NCBI RefSeq assembly: GCF_016863495.1
Contig: NZ_BOOZ01000059.1
Span: 1-36,334 of the forward strand
Length of the DNA: 36,334 nt
Direction of reading: 5' to 3'
DNA from: Micromonospora andamanensis
GTDB taxonomy: Bacteria > Actinomycetota > Actinomycetes > Mycobacteriales > Micromonosporaceae
Shown here: in pieces, positions 23,675 through 31,345 of the stretch
Numbering within the stretch: the first letter of the stretch is position 1
How the letters are laid out: every line of letters begins with the position of its first letter
Notes under the pieces: model-generated
What the model was told of the DNA's origin: nothing
Seen by the model: only the letters and a program-made list of their open reading frames with translations
Databases searched by the model: none
Program-made: the position numbers and the translations under genes

Positions 23675-23767
23675 CCGTACCCGCGTCCTCGATCGGTGGG
23701 TGCGGCCGTGCGTGGCTGTCGTGCCGGTCGGGCGCGGGCCTGCCAGCTCCAGCGTCGCGGGGTCCGG

Positions 23768-23773
23768 CAGAAT
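23768..23773 (+). promoter_or_regulatory. Possible -10 box CAGAAT, leaderless start
   Basis: CAGAAT (one mismatch to TANNNT) ends 6 nt before the GTG at 23780, at the same spacing as other leaderless starts here. Confidence 0.3.
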
Positions 23774-23779
23774 CGGCGG

Positions 23780-24589
23780 GTGCCCGTCCACCTGATCACC
23801 GAGCCCGATGACGAGCGGATCGCCGACTACCGGGCGCTCACCGATGTCGAGCTGCGTACCCGCTGGGAGCCGCCGCACGGCCTGTTCATCGCCGAGGGAG
23901 AGCTGGTGCTGCGGCGGGCGCTGCGCGCCGGCTACCCGGCCCGGTCCTTCCTCGTCGACGCCAAGCGGGTCGACCAACTGGCCGACCTCGACACCGGCGA
24001 CGCCCCGGTGTACGCCGCCACGCCCGACGTGCTGCGCGAGGCCACCGGGTTCCACGTACACCGGGGCGTGCTCGCCTCGTTCCGACGCAAGCCGCTGCCG
24101 ACCGCCGCTGAGGTGCTCGCCACCGCTCGTCGGGTGGTGATCCTCGAAGACGTCAACAACCACACGAACCTGGGAGCGATCTTCCGGGCGGTGGCCGGGC
24201 TGGGTGTGGATGCCGTGCTGCTCTCGCCGACCTGCGCCGATCCGCTCTACCGGCGCAGCGTACGGGTCAGCATGGGTGAGGTGTTCGCCGTGCCGTACGC
24301 GAAACTTGAACCGTGGCCGACGGCGCTGGCCGACGTGCGGGCCGCCGGGTTCACCGTGCTGGCGATGACGCCGGCACCCGACGCGGTGCCCATCCAGCGG
24401 CTGGACCCGGCCCAGCGGTCCCGGGCCGCGCTGCTGCTGGGTGCCGAGGGCGCCGGGCTGACCGGCGCGGCGATGGCGGCCAGCGACGTCCGGGTGGTGA
24501 TCCCGATGCGACGCGGCGTGGACTCGCTGAACGTCGCCGCCGCCACCGCCGTCGCCTGCTGGGAGCTGGGCCGCGACGACCCGCTCTGA
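23780..24589 (+). CDS. TrmH/SpoU-family RNA 2'-O-methyltransferase
   Basis: 269 aa from the GTG at 23780. An N-terminal substrate-binding domain (about 1-100, FIAEGELVLRRALRAGYP) is followed by the SPOUT knot domain. Motif 1 is NNHTNLGAIFRAVAGLG (Asn130, Arg136), motif 2 LLLGAEGAGL and motif 3 VIPMRRGVDSLNVAAATAVACWE by parts. These are the SpoU/TrmH signatures that bind S-adenosylmethionine through a trefoil knot and methylate a ribose 2'-OH. The target (tRNA or rRNA) cannot be told from sequence alone. It is probably transcribed from its own leaderless promoter. Confidence 0.93.
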   Translation: MPVHLITEPDDERIADYRALTDVELRTRWEPPHGLFIAEGELVLRRALRAGYPARSFLVDAKRVDQLADLDTGDAPVYAATPDVLREATGFHVHRGVLASFRRKPLPTAAEVLATARRVVILEDVNNHTNLGAIFRAVAGLGVDAVLLSPTCADPLYRRSVRVSMGEVFAVPYAKLEPWPTALADVRAAGFTVLAMTPAPDAVPIQRLDPAQRSRAALLLGAEGAGLTGAAMAASDVRVVIPMRRGVDSLNVAAATAVACWELGRDDPL

Positions 24590-24623
24590 GGCACCGCCAG
24601 GCACCTCCTCGGGTCACGGACGG

Positions 24624-24629
24624 TAGCGT
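24624..24629 (+). promoter_or_regulatory. -10 box TAGCGT, leaderless start of PucR gene
   Basis: TAGCGT ends 7 nt before the GTG at 24637. The identical hexamer precedes the DUF3097 gene at comparable spacing. Confidence 0.5.
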
Positions 24630-24636
24630 GTCGCGG

Positions 24637-26517
24637 GTGTTCCCTACCGTGCGTGAGGTCCTGGCCCTGGACCCGGTCCGCCACGGCGCGCCGCGTCTGG
24701 TCGCGGGCGAGGTCGGGCTGGACCGTCGGGTGCGCTGGGTGCACGTCGCCGAGGTCCCGGACATCGCCACCCTGCTCGGCGGCGGTGAGCTGGTGCTCAC
24801 CACGGGTATCGGGCTGCCCGCCGACGACGCCGGGCTACGGGCCTTCATCGGCGACCTGGCCGGTGTCGGCGTCTCCGGACTGGTGGTCGAGTTGGGCCGC
24901 CGCTACCTCGACGGCGTACCCCGGGTGATGGGTGCCGCCGCCGAACGTCACGGCCTGCCCCTGGTGGAGCTGCGCCGGGCCACCCCGTTCGTACGGATCA
25001 CCGAGGCGGTGCACGCCCTGATCGTGGACGCCCAACTCACCGAGCTGCGCGCCACGGAGGAGATCCACCAACGGTTCACCGAGCTGTCGGTGGAGGGTGC
25101 CGACCCCGGTGAGGTGGTCCGGCAGGCGGCCGAGCTGTCCGGCTGCCCGGTGGTGTTGGAGAACCTGTCCCGCCAGGTGCTCGCGTACGACCCGGCGGGG
25201 GAGAGCGCCGAGCTGCTGCTGGACGGGTGGGAGCAGCACTCGCGGCGGATCCGGCCCGAGGGGCGCACGGCGTACGACCCGGACCGGGGCTGGCTGGTCA
25301 CCATGGTGGGCGCCCGGGGACAGGACTGGGGCCGGCTGCTGCTGCGCTGGCCGCCCGGCGGTGACCTGGCCGATGGGCAGTCGCTGCCGGCCGGCGGGCC
25401 CGCCCCGGTGCCGACTCCCGGGCGGGCCGTGGCGACCCCGGCTGGTCCCGGCGGCTCGTCACCGGCTGGTCCCGGCAGGTTGTCGCCGGCTGGTCCCGGC
25501 GGCTCGTCGCCGGCGCCGCCGACCAGGCTGACCATCCTCGTCGAGCGGGCGGCGTCCACGCTCGCCCTCGGCCGGCTGATCCGACGGGACGCCGAGGGGC
25601 TGGAACGTCAGCTCCACCGGACCCTGCTCACCGCCCTGCTCGACCACTCCTGGCCGGTGGACGAGGTGGCCCTGCGGGCCCGGGCGCTCGGGGTGGTGCT
25701 GGATCGCCGTCAGCTCGTCGGTGTGGTGGTGCGCCATCGTGCCGACGACGGCGGCGAGGACACTCCGCGCCACCGTCAACCGGCGGGGAGCGGTCCGCTC
25801 AGCGAGCCGGGACACTCCGGCGAGGCGCTCGACAACGTCCCGGACGCCGGGCCGGCCCGGCTGCGCGACCTCGCCGAGGCCGTCGGACACGCGCTGCGCG
25901 AGGCCGGCCTGACCGGGCTCACGAGTGCCCTGGACGACCAGACGGTCGGTGTCCTGCTCGCCCTGCCGGACCCGGCAGCGGAGGAACGGACGCTTGCCGC
26001 CTTCGCCGCCGCGCTGCGCCGGGCCCGCTCCGACGCGTACGCGACAAGTGGTGGTCGACGCTCTGTCGCCGGGCTGCTGGTCGCCGCCGGATCCGGCGTG
26101 GGCAGCCTGCGGGAGGCGCGCCGGTCACTGATCGAGGCCCGTCAGGTCGCCGACGCGGCCCGCCGGGACCGCCGTGACCTGCCGATCTTCCGGCTACCAC
26201 ACGTCGGGTTGGCCGGGCTGCTGCACCTGCTGCGCGACGAGCCCCGGGTGCAGACGTTCGTCGAACGGCAACTCGGCGCGCTGCTGGCGTACGACGCGCA
26301 GCATCCCCGGGAGCAGTTGCTCGGCACCCTGCGGGCCTACCTGGAGCAGGGCCGCAACAAGTCGGCGGCGGCGTCCGCCGCCCACCTGTCCCGCCCGGCG
26401 TTCTACGAGCGGCTGGCCCGGATCGGCCGGATCCTCGACGTCGACCTCGACGCGGTCGACGCCTGCCTCTCCCTCCACGTGGCCCTCCTGGCCCTGGACG
26501 CCATCCGCACCCCCTAA
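24637..26517 (+). CDS. PucR-family transcriptional regulator
   Basis: 626 aa from the GTG at 24637. The N-terminal PucR domain starts FPTVREVLALDPV and runs to about residue 125. A GGDEF-like/GAF-like middle follows, and the C-terminal HTH_30 helix-turn-helix is LLGTLRAYLEQGRNKSAAAS then AHLSRPAFYERLARI (about 565-605). Between about 255 and 300 lies a low-complexity Pro/Gly/Ser linker coded by an in-frame tandem repeat. PucR regulators control purine, pyrimidine, beta-alanine or polyamine breakdown. In other actinomycetes a PucR gene often sits beside an aminotransferase and a semialdehyde dehydrogenase; here those lie 5 kb downstream, beyond mur genes. A hairpin element follows the gene. 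Confidence 0.9.
   Translation: MFPTVREVLALDPVRHGAPRLVAGEVGLDRRVRWVHVAEVPDIATLLGGGELVLTTGIGLPADDAGLRAFIGDLAGVGVSGLVVELGRRYLDGVPRVMGAAAERHGLPLVELRRATPFVRITEAVHALIVDAQLTELRATEEIHQRFTELSVEGADPGEVVRQAAELSGCPVVLENLSRQVLAYDPAGESAELLLDGWEQHSRRIRPEGRTAYDPDRGWLVTMVGARGQDWGRLLLRWPPGGDLADGQSLPAGGPAPVPTPGRAVATPAGPGGSSPAGPGRLSPAGPGGSSPAPPTRLTILVERAASTLALGRLIRRDAEGLERQLHRTLLTALLDHSWPVDEVALRARALGVVLDRRQLVGVVVRHRADDGGEDTPRHRQPAGSGPLSEPGHSGEALDNVPDAGPARLRDLAEAVGHALREAGLTGLTSALDDQTVGVLLALPDPAAEERTLAAFAAALRRARSDAYATSGGRRSVAGLLVAAGSGVGSLREARRSLIEARQVADAARRDRRDLPIFRLPHVGLAGLLHLLRDEPRVQTFVERQLGALLAYDAQHPREQLLGTLRAYLEQGRNKSAAASAAHLSRPAFYERLARIGRILDVDLDAVDACLSLHVALLALDAIRTP
25440..25511. repeat. In-frame 24-bp minisatellite inside PucR gene
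   Basis: Three 24-bp units (25440-25463, 25464-25487, 25488-25511) begin GGCTGGTCCCGGC and code for an 8-residue AGPGxxSP-type repeat. Because 24 is a multiple of three, copy-number change would alter linker length without breaking the frame. Confidence 0.8.
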
Positions 26518-26548
26518 CACCCACCCCCTAACCACCCACCCTGGCCGC

Positions 26549-26608
26549 GTTGATCAAGAAGTTTGCGTCATTTTCGATCACCCTGAGGACCAAAACTTCT
26601 TGATCAAC
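26549..26608. repeat. Dispersed hairpin element, copy 3 (16-bp perfect stem)
   Basis: GTTGATCAAGAAGTTT (26549-26564) and its exact reverse complement (26593-26608) enclose a 28-nt loop. C-rich sequence lies left (26518-26540), G-rich sequence right (26612-26640). It lies between the convergent PucR and murL genes. Confidence 0.85.
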
Positions 26609-26637
26609 ACCGTAGGTGCGGGGTGCGGCTGGGGCGG

Positions 26638-27993
26638 TCAGGGGGTGAGGGTTTGGAGGGTTTTCTGGTAGGTGGGGGGGATGTGGTGGTTGGCGGGGGC
26701 GGGGGTGAAGGTGTCGGAGGTGGCGGCGGTGGACCATGCCTCGTCGGGGAGGGCGGCGACCAGGGCGGTCACCACGGGAGCGTCGCGCCATTCGGGCTGC
26801 TGGGCGAGCAGGCTCAGGGCGACCACTGACTCTTCCACCTCGCCGACACACTCGAACGGCTTGTGGCCGTCGATGCCGAGCAGTTCGCGGTAACCCGGGA
26901 TCTGCGCCTCGTCGGCGAGCAGGTCGCCACCGAAGATGTGGGTGATCCGCTCGCGGGACATGAACGGAGCCAGGGCCAGGAAGACGAACCGGCACTTGGG
27001 GCAGTCGCGGCACCAGCGTTCGCTGGCGTCGCGGAGCTTGAACGCGGCGTTGCAGCTGGTGACCACGTCGTCGTAGCGGTCGATCGTGGCGAACAGCCGG
27101 GCGATGTGCAGCTCCGACAGCGGGCGCAGCAGCGAGAAGTACGGCTCGGCCAGCCCGGCGTGTTCGGCGAGCGCGGCCCGCAGCAGCCCTTCCGCCTCGA
27201 CGCCCTTGGACCACTGGTGGTTGATCTCGTGACCGTTCCAGATCAGGTTCGGGTCCGACGCCGAGCGTTCGTTGGACATCACCACCGGGCCCAACCCGTG
27301 CAGCACGGCCGTGGCGACCGCGATCAGTGAGTTGATCGCGGTCACCGGAATGTGCCCGTTGCGGGCGCCGGCCGCGTTCAGCTCGAACAGCACGGGATCG
27401 ATGCGTCGCCGGGCCGCGAGCGCGGGCAGCCCCGACGCCGCGTTCACCGCCTTGATCACGTGGTTCGGGTTGACCGAGAAGGGCACCGGATCGAGGCCGG
27501 CCCGGCGCAGCGCCTCCAGGCTGACTATCGAGTCCTTGCCGCCGCCGACCGCCGACAGCGGGCGCCGGTCGGAGTTGTCGTACTCGGCGGCCGGCTTGAC
27601 CCGCCCGCCGGGCACGCGCGGGGTCAGCTCCAGCACGTGCGGCAGTTGGTTGCGGTACGCGTACTCGGCGAGGCCCTTGGTGTAGACGGCCCTGACGAAC
27701 TCGACGGCGGCCGGGCCGAGCGGTGCCGGCAGCACCAGCTGCCCCGGTGCGGCCGTCTTGTAGTAGCTGACCCCGGCCACCACGTGCAACAGCTCCAGCA
27801 CCCGGCCCAGCGCCGCCACGGCGGCATCCGACGGCGACTCCTCCGGCACCGGCAACGTGATCACCTCGGTGAACCGCTGCTCGCCGTCAGGCCCGGTCAG
27901 GGCGTAGTCGAACAGCGCCTCGCCGGTGGACAGGTCGATCGAGTAGGACGGGAAGGTGAACGCGTCCATCCGCGCCAGATGCGTGTTGAGCAC
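26638..27993 (-). CDS. murL: UDP-MurNAc-L-Ala-L-Glu epimerase MurL
   Basis: 451 aa from the GTG at 27993, or 443 from the ATG at 27969. It carries a PP-loop-like ATP site GGGKDS (about 150-155), GHIPVTAINSLIAVATAVL, MSNERSASDPNL and a C-terminal CRDCPKCRFVF cluster, the features I associate with MurL. MurL uses ATP to epimerise the terminal L-Glu of UDP-MurNAc-L-Ala-L-Glu to D-Glu, replacing glutamate racemase upstream of peptidoglycan. Its partner murD2 is divergent 83 bp away, as expected from known MurD2-MurL pairs. The start is ambiguous: a TAGTAT -10 (27999-28004) 5 nt before the GTG favours a leaderless GTG, and the ATG has no Shine-Dalgarno. Location: cytoplasm. Confidence 0.9.
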   Translation of the reverse strand: MLNTHLARMDAFTFPSYSIDLSTGEALFDYALTGPDGEQRFTEVITLPVPEESPSDAAVAALGRVLELLHVVAGVSYYKTAAPGQLVLPAPLGPAAVEFVRAVYTKGLAEYAYRNQLPHVLELTPRVPGGRVKPAAEYDNSDRRPLSAVGGGKDSIVSLEALRRAGLDPVPFSVNPNHVIKAVNAASGLPALAARRRIDPVLFELNAAGARNGHIPVTAINSLIAVATAVLHGLGPVVMSNERSASDPNLIWNGHEINHQWSKGVEAEGLLRAALAEHAGLAEPYFSLLRPLSELHIARLFATIDRYDDVVTSCNAAFKLRDASERWCRDCPKCRFVFLALAPFMSRERITHIFGGDLLADEAQIPGYRELLGIDGHKPFECVGEVEESVVALSLLAQQPEWRDAPVVTALVAALPDEAWSTAATSDTFTPAPANHHIPPTYQKTLQTLTP

Positions 27994-27998
27994 ACGCC

Positions 27999-28004
27999 AT
28001 ACTA
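27999..28004 (-). promoter_or_regulatory. -10 box TAGTAT of murL
   Basis: TAGTAT on the minus strand matches TANNNT and lies 5 nt before the GTG at 27993, in the 83-bp gap shared with divergent murD2. Confidence 0.45.
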
Positions 28005-28076
28005 GGCCCTGGTTCGTCCGGCCGTGCCCGGCTCGGGCGGACCGTGCCCTACCGCCGTCGTACCCGAGGAGAGCCT

Positions 28077-29426
28077 GTGCGCCTGTCTGACCTGCGCGGA
28101 CGTAAAGTCGCCGTCTGGGGGGCCGGTCGGGAGGGGCGGGCCGCGGTGACGGCCATCGCCGCCCACGGCCCGGCCGACCTGGTCGCCGTCGACGACAGTG
28201 CGAACTTCCTCTCGCTGCCCTGGGACGGGCCATTGGCGGAGGCCGCCCCGCTGGTCACCGGCGAGGAGGGCTTCGCCCGGCTGGCCGCCGCCGACGTAGT
28301 GGTCCGCTCGCCGGGTGTGCCGCAGACGCATCCCTGGCTGATGGAGCTGCGCCGCCAGGGCGCGACTGTCACCCAGGGCACCTCGCTCTGGATGGCCGAC
28401 CACGGCGACCGCACCATCGGGGTGACCGGCAGCAAGGGCAAGAGCACCACGTCCAGCCTGATCCATCACCTGTTGACAGCTGTGGATCGGCCGAACGTCT
28501 TCGGCGGCAACATCGGCGTACCGACGCTGGACCTGCCGGAGGCGGACCTCTATGTCTTGGAGCTGTCCAGCTACCAGTGCAGCGACCTGACCGACTCGCC
28601 CCGGGTGGCGGTGGTCACGGCGCTGTTTCCCGAGCATCTCGACGCGCACGGTGGCGAACGGGAGTACTACCGGGACAAACTCAACCTGCTCGCGTACGGG
28701 CCGCGCACGGTGGTGGTGAACGGCGCGGACCCACGGCTGGCGTTCGAGCTGGGCGACCGCGCGGCGGTCCGCGCCGGCACCGCCGACTCGGTGAACGTCG
28801 CCGCCGGCCCGGACGGTACGCAGTGGTTCCACCGGGTCGACCAGCCGCTCTTCCCCCGGGCGGTGCTGCCGCTCGTCGGGCGGCACAACGAGGGCAATCT
28901 CTGCGTGACCCTGGCCGTGCTCGACGCGTTGGGCATCGACCTGGTCGAGCGTAAGGACGCCCTGGCCGTGGCGGTCGCCGAGTTCCAGGGGCTGGCCCAC
29001 CGGTTGACCGAGATCGCCGACCCGTCCGGCCTGACCTTCGTCGACGACACCCTGGCGACCAGCCCGTACGCGGCCATCCACGCCATCGACGCGTACGACG
29101 GGCGGCCGTTGACGGTGATCGTCGGCGGTAACGACCGGGGCGTCGACTACACGCCGCTGCGGGAGCACCTGGCCGAGCGGGAGCTGACGGTCATCGGTAT
29201 CCCGGACAGCGGTCCACGGATCATCGAGGCGCTCGACGGGCTGCCGAAGGTACGCACCGAACTCGTCGACGACCTTGCCGACGCGGTGCAGTTGGCGCGC
29301 CAGGTGACCCCGGCCGGCGGCGTGGTGCTGCTCTCGCCCGCCGCGCCCAGCTACGGCCGCTTCCGCAACTTCGAACACCGCTCCGAGGTCTTCGCCGAAG
29401 CCATCCGCGCCACCGCCCCCGCCTAA
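28077..29426 (+). CDS. murD2: UDP-N-acetylmuramoyl-L-alanine--L-glutamate ligase MurD2
   Basis: 449 aa from the GTG at 28077, which has a GAGGAG Shine-Dalgarno 5 nt upstream. It has Mur ligase layout: N-terminal Rossmann domain (VAVWGAGREG), ATP-binding domain with GSKGKSTT (about 118-125) and LELSSYQCSDL, and C-terminal domain with FVDDTLATSP and VIVGGNDRG. Similarity to MurD is clear, but the divergent murL neighbour identifies it as MurD2, which adds L-Glu rather than D-Glu to UDP-MurNAc-L-Ala. That assignment rests on gene context. A canonical murD (in the dcw cluster) may or may not exist elsewhere in the genome. A hairpin element follows at 29467. Confidence 0.88.
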   Translation: MRLSDLRGRKVAVWGAGREGRAAVTAIAAHGPADLVAVDDSANFLSLPWDGPLAEAAPLVTGEEGFARLAAADVVVRSPGVPQTHPWLMELRRQGATVTQGTSLWMADHGDRTIGVTGSKGKSTTSSLIHHLLTAVDRPNVFGGNIGVPTLDLPEADLYVLELSSYQCSDLTDSPRVAVVTALFPEHLDAHGGEREYYRDKLNLLAYGPRTVVVNGADPRLAFELGDRAAVRAGTADSVNVAAGPDGTQWFHRVDQPLFPRAVLPLVGRHNEGNLCVTLAVLDALGIDLVERKDALAVAVAEFQGLAHRLTEIADPSGLTFVDDTLATSPYAAIHAIDAYDGRPLTVIVGGNDRGVDYTPLREHLAERELTVIGIPDSGPRIIEALDGLPKVRTELVDDLADAVQLARQVTPAGGVVLLSPAAPSYGRFRNFEHRSEVFAEAIRATAPA

Positions 29427-29466
29427 CTCCCCCACACCCCCTCTGCTCACCCCCTGTCTCCTCGTC

Positions 29467-29521
29467 GATCATGAAGTTGTTACCACCTTTTGTCCGATTT
29501 TTGGGCAATAACTTCATGATC
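29467..29521. repeat. Dispersed hairpin element, copy 4 (15-bp stem)
   Basis: GATCATGAAGTTGTT (29467-29481) pairs with 29507-29521 with one G-U pair; the loop is 25 nt. C-rich sequence lies left (29430-29460), G-rich sequence right (29531-29573). It lies between two genes on the same strand. Confidence 0.85.
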
Positions 29522-29592
29522 ACCGAGGACGGGCGGTGGGGGTTGCGGTGGGGTGGGGGTGTGGTTGGGGGGTTTTACGCTGACGGGAGTCG

Positions 29593-30465
29593 GTGGCGGA
29601 GGTGGTGGTGGGGGAATTGTTGCGGCGTCCGCGTACCGGGCCGCGTGCGCGTGCGGTGGGCGTCGCGCGGCTGATGGCGCACACCGACCCGGTCGCACTT
29701 GTCGGCATCGCCCTGTCGATCTCGCTCTCCGTGACGCTGGACCTGACCGGCGCCGCCACCGGCGTGGAGTCGTTGCTGGCTGGCCTGATGGGCATCACCA
29801 TCTCGCTGCTCGTGGACTCCATCGCCCGGGCCGAGCGTCGGTTCCACCTGCGGGCGCTGCTGGCCGGCCCGCACTGGCTGGTGCGGGCGGTCCCGGAACT
29901 CGCCACCGCCGCGACCGAGGCGGTCGACCGTCATCCGGGCACCCGGGTCGCCGAGGAGACCCAGCGCCGGTTCGAGCGGTTCCACGCCGACCTCGGGCAG
30001 CTTCGACAGGGACGCATCATCCGGCCGGGCACCGACTACCAGGACATGCTCGGTGCCACCCGGGACTGCGTTCGGCAGTTGGAGGCGCTGACGAACGTGC
30101 TGCCCCGGTTGGCCTGGTGGAGCAGCGACATCGGCCGGCGTTACTGGTCGGAGAACCTCGCCGCGCTGGCCCGTGGGGTTGAGATCACCCGGATCTTCAC
30201 CTACACCGAGGTCTCCGACGAACTGGCGGAGCTGGTGGCGACGCAGCGTCGGGCGGGCGTACGGGTGGGTCTGCTGTCGACAGTGGCGGTCCCGGCCGAC
30301 CTGCACGTCAACCTGATCCGCTGGGACGGCACAGCCTGCTGGACGGCGGGCATGAGCGCGCACGGCGAGATCAACGAGAACCGGTACTCGGTGAACGCCG
30401 CCGACGTCGCCCGGGCCGGCGAGACGTTCCAGGCGTGCCTCAGCCGGGCCACCTTCGACACGTGA
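29593..30465 (+). CDS. Membrane-anchored protein of unknown function
   Basis: 290 aa from a GTG at 29593; the exact start is uncertain because several GTGs follow closely. A basic N terminus is followed by two hydrophobic helices (about 33-50 and 60-78: PVALVGIALSISLSVTLDL and VESLLAGLMGITISLLV). The rest is a soluble cytoplasmic domain with RRFERFHADLGQLRQGRI and a C-terminal half reading GVEITRIFTYTEVSDELAEL and LHVNLIRWDGTACW. The latter resembles phospholipase D-like or transcription-cofactor folds only weakly. I do not recognise the family. It is likely co-transcribed with the next gene, 7 bp away. TACGCT (29576-29581) is a possible -10. Confidence 0.75.
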   Translation: MAEVVVGELLRRPRTGPRARAVGVARLMAHTDPVALVGIALSISLSVTLDLTGAATGVESLLAGLMGITISLLVDSIARAERRFHLRALLAGPHWLVRAVPELATAATEAVDRHPGTRVAEETQRRFERFHADLGQLRQGRIIRPGTDYQDMLGATRDCVRQLEALTNVLPRLAWWSSDIGRRYWSENLAALARGVEITRIFTYTEVSDELAELVATQRRAGVRVGLLSTVAVPADLHVNLIRWDGTACWTAGMSAHGEINENRYSVNAADVARAGETFQACLSRATFDT

Positions 30466-30472
30466 CGACGGG

Positions 30473-31246
30473 ATGACCGTCCAGGGCGTCCTGCTGGTGA
30501 CCGCTGTGGTCTGGGCGGTGAGCCTGATCCGTCCGGTCCGGTGGCGGGCCTTCGTGGCCGCGCTGCCACTGCCCATGACCGCCGCGCTGCTGGCCACCGG
30601 CCTCCCCGTCGACGGCACGCAACTCGTCGGGGTGGTCGGGCTCAACCTGTTCTTCGGCCTCGTGACGCTGGCGTACCACAGGTTCCGGGTGCCGATTCTG
30701 CTGGCCGACCTGGCGGGTGTCGCCGGCTACCTGGCGGTCGCGGCGGCGTTGCGTCCGTTCGCGCTGCCGTTCGGGCCGACGCTTGCCGCCACGGTGGCGC
30801 TCTGGCTGCTCGCCATGCTTGTACTCCGCCGTACCCCCACACCCGGCCCACCGGCGCGAGACGGTACGCGGGTGCCGGCGGTGGCGCGGCTGCTGCTGAT
30901 CCTCGGCGGTGCGGTGCTGACCGGGCTGCTGGGCCAGGTGCTGCGCGGGCTGGTGGTGACGTTCCCGTACGCCGGGGTGCTGGTGGCGGTCGAGGTACGG
31001 CGGGACCTGCCGGCCTTCTGCCGGCACTTCGCCCGCAACAGCCTGGCGCTGCTCGGGTTCCTGGTCGGGGTCCGCCTCGGCCAGGACGTCTCGGTCGCGG
31101 TGGCGCTGGTCGCCGGATGGGCGGGGTTCGCGCTGGTCGCGGCGGCGTTGTATCTTCCCGGGTACTGGCATGGAAAACGCCACCCGGTAGGCCATTCGGC
31201 CACCGGAAACGCGGCCGAGAGTCGGGACGGCGACGGAAAGCGTTGA
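30473..31246 (+). CDS. Multi-pass membrane protein of unknown function
   Basis: 257 aa, very hydrophobic, with about seven membrane helices: LLVTAVVWAVSLIRPV, WRAFVAALPLPMTAALLATGL, LVGVVGLNLFFGLVTLAY, LLADLAGVAGYLAVAAAL, LAATVALWLLAMLVL, LLLILGGAVLTGLLGQVLRG, and the last two near residues 195-230. The polar tail (HGKRHPVGHSATGNAAESRD) would be outside the membrane core. Not recognised. It starts 7 bp after the preceding gene's stop, so both probably form an operon. Its stop codon lies in a 19-bp palindrome that may regulate the following aminotransferase operon. Confidence 0.78.
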   Translation: MTVQGVLLVTAVVWAVSLIRPVRWRAFVAALPLPMTAALLATGLPVDGTQLVGVVGLNLFFGLVTLAYHRFRVPILLADLAGVAGYLAVAAALRPFALPFGPTLAATVALWLLAMLVLRRTPTPGPPARDGTRVPAVARLLLILGGAVLTGLLGQVLRGLVVTFPYAGVLVAVEVRRDLPAFCRHFARNSLALLGFLVGVRLGQDVSVAVALVAGWAGFALVAAALYLPGYWHGKRHPVGHSATGNAAESRDGDGKR

Positions 31247-31259
31247 CGTGTTGTCAACG
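31241..31259 (+). promoter_or_regulatory. Palindromic operator candidate CGTTGAC-N5-GTCAACG
   Basis: A perfect inverted repeat (arms 31241-31247 and 31253-31259) about 87 bp upstream of the aminotransferase ATG. No other function is apparent in the 99-bp gap. It may bind a regulator of the aminotransferase-mmsA operon. Confidence 0.4.
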
Positions 31260-31345
31260 ATCCCGGGTCACCGCCGGACAGTCTGGCACTTGTCCCGGCA
31301 GTGACCGTGGTGAAAGCGTGCGGGAACGCGACCGAAGGGGCGACG

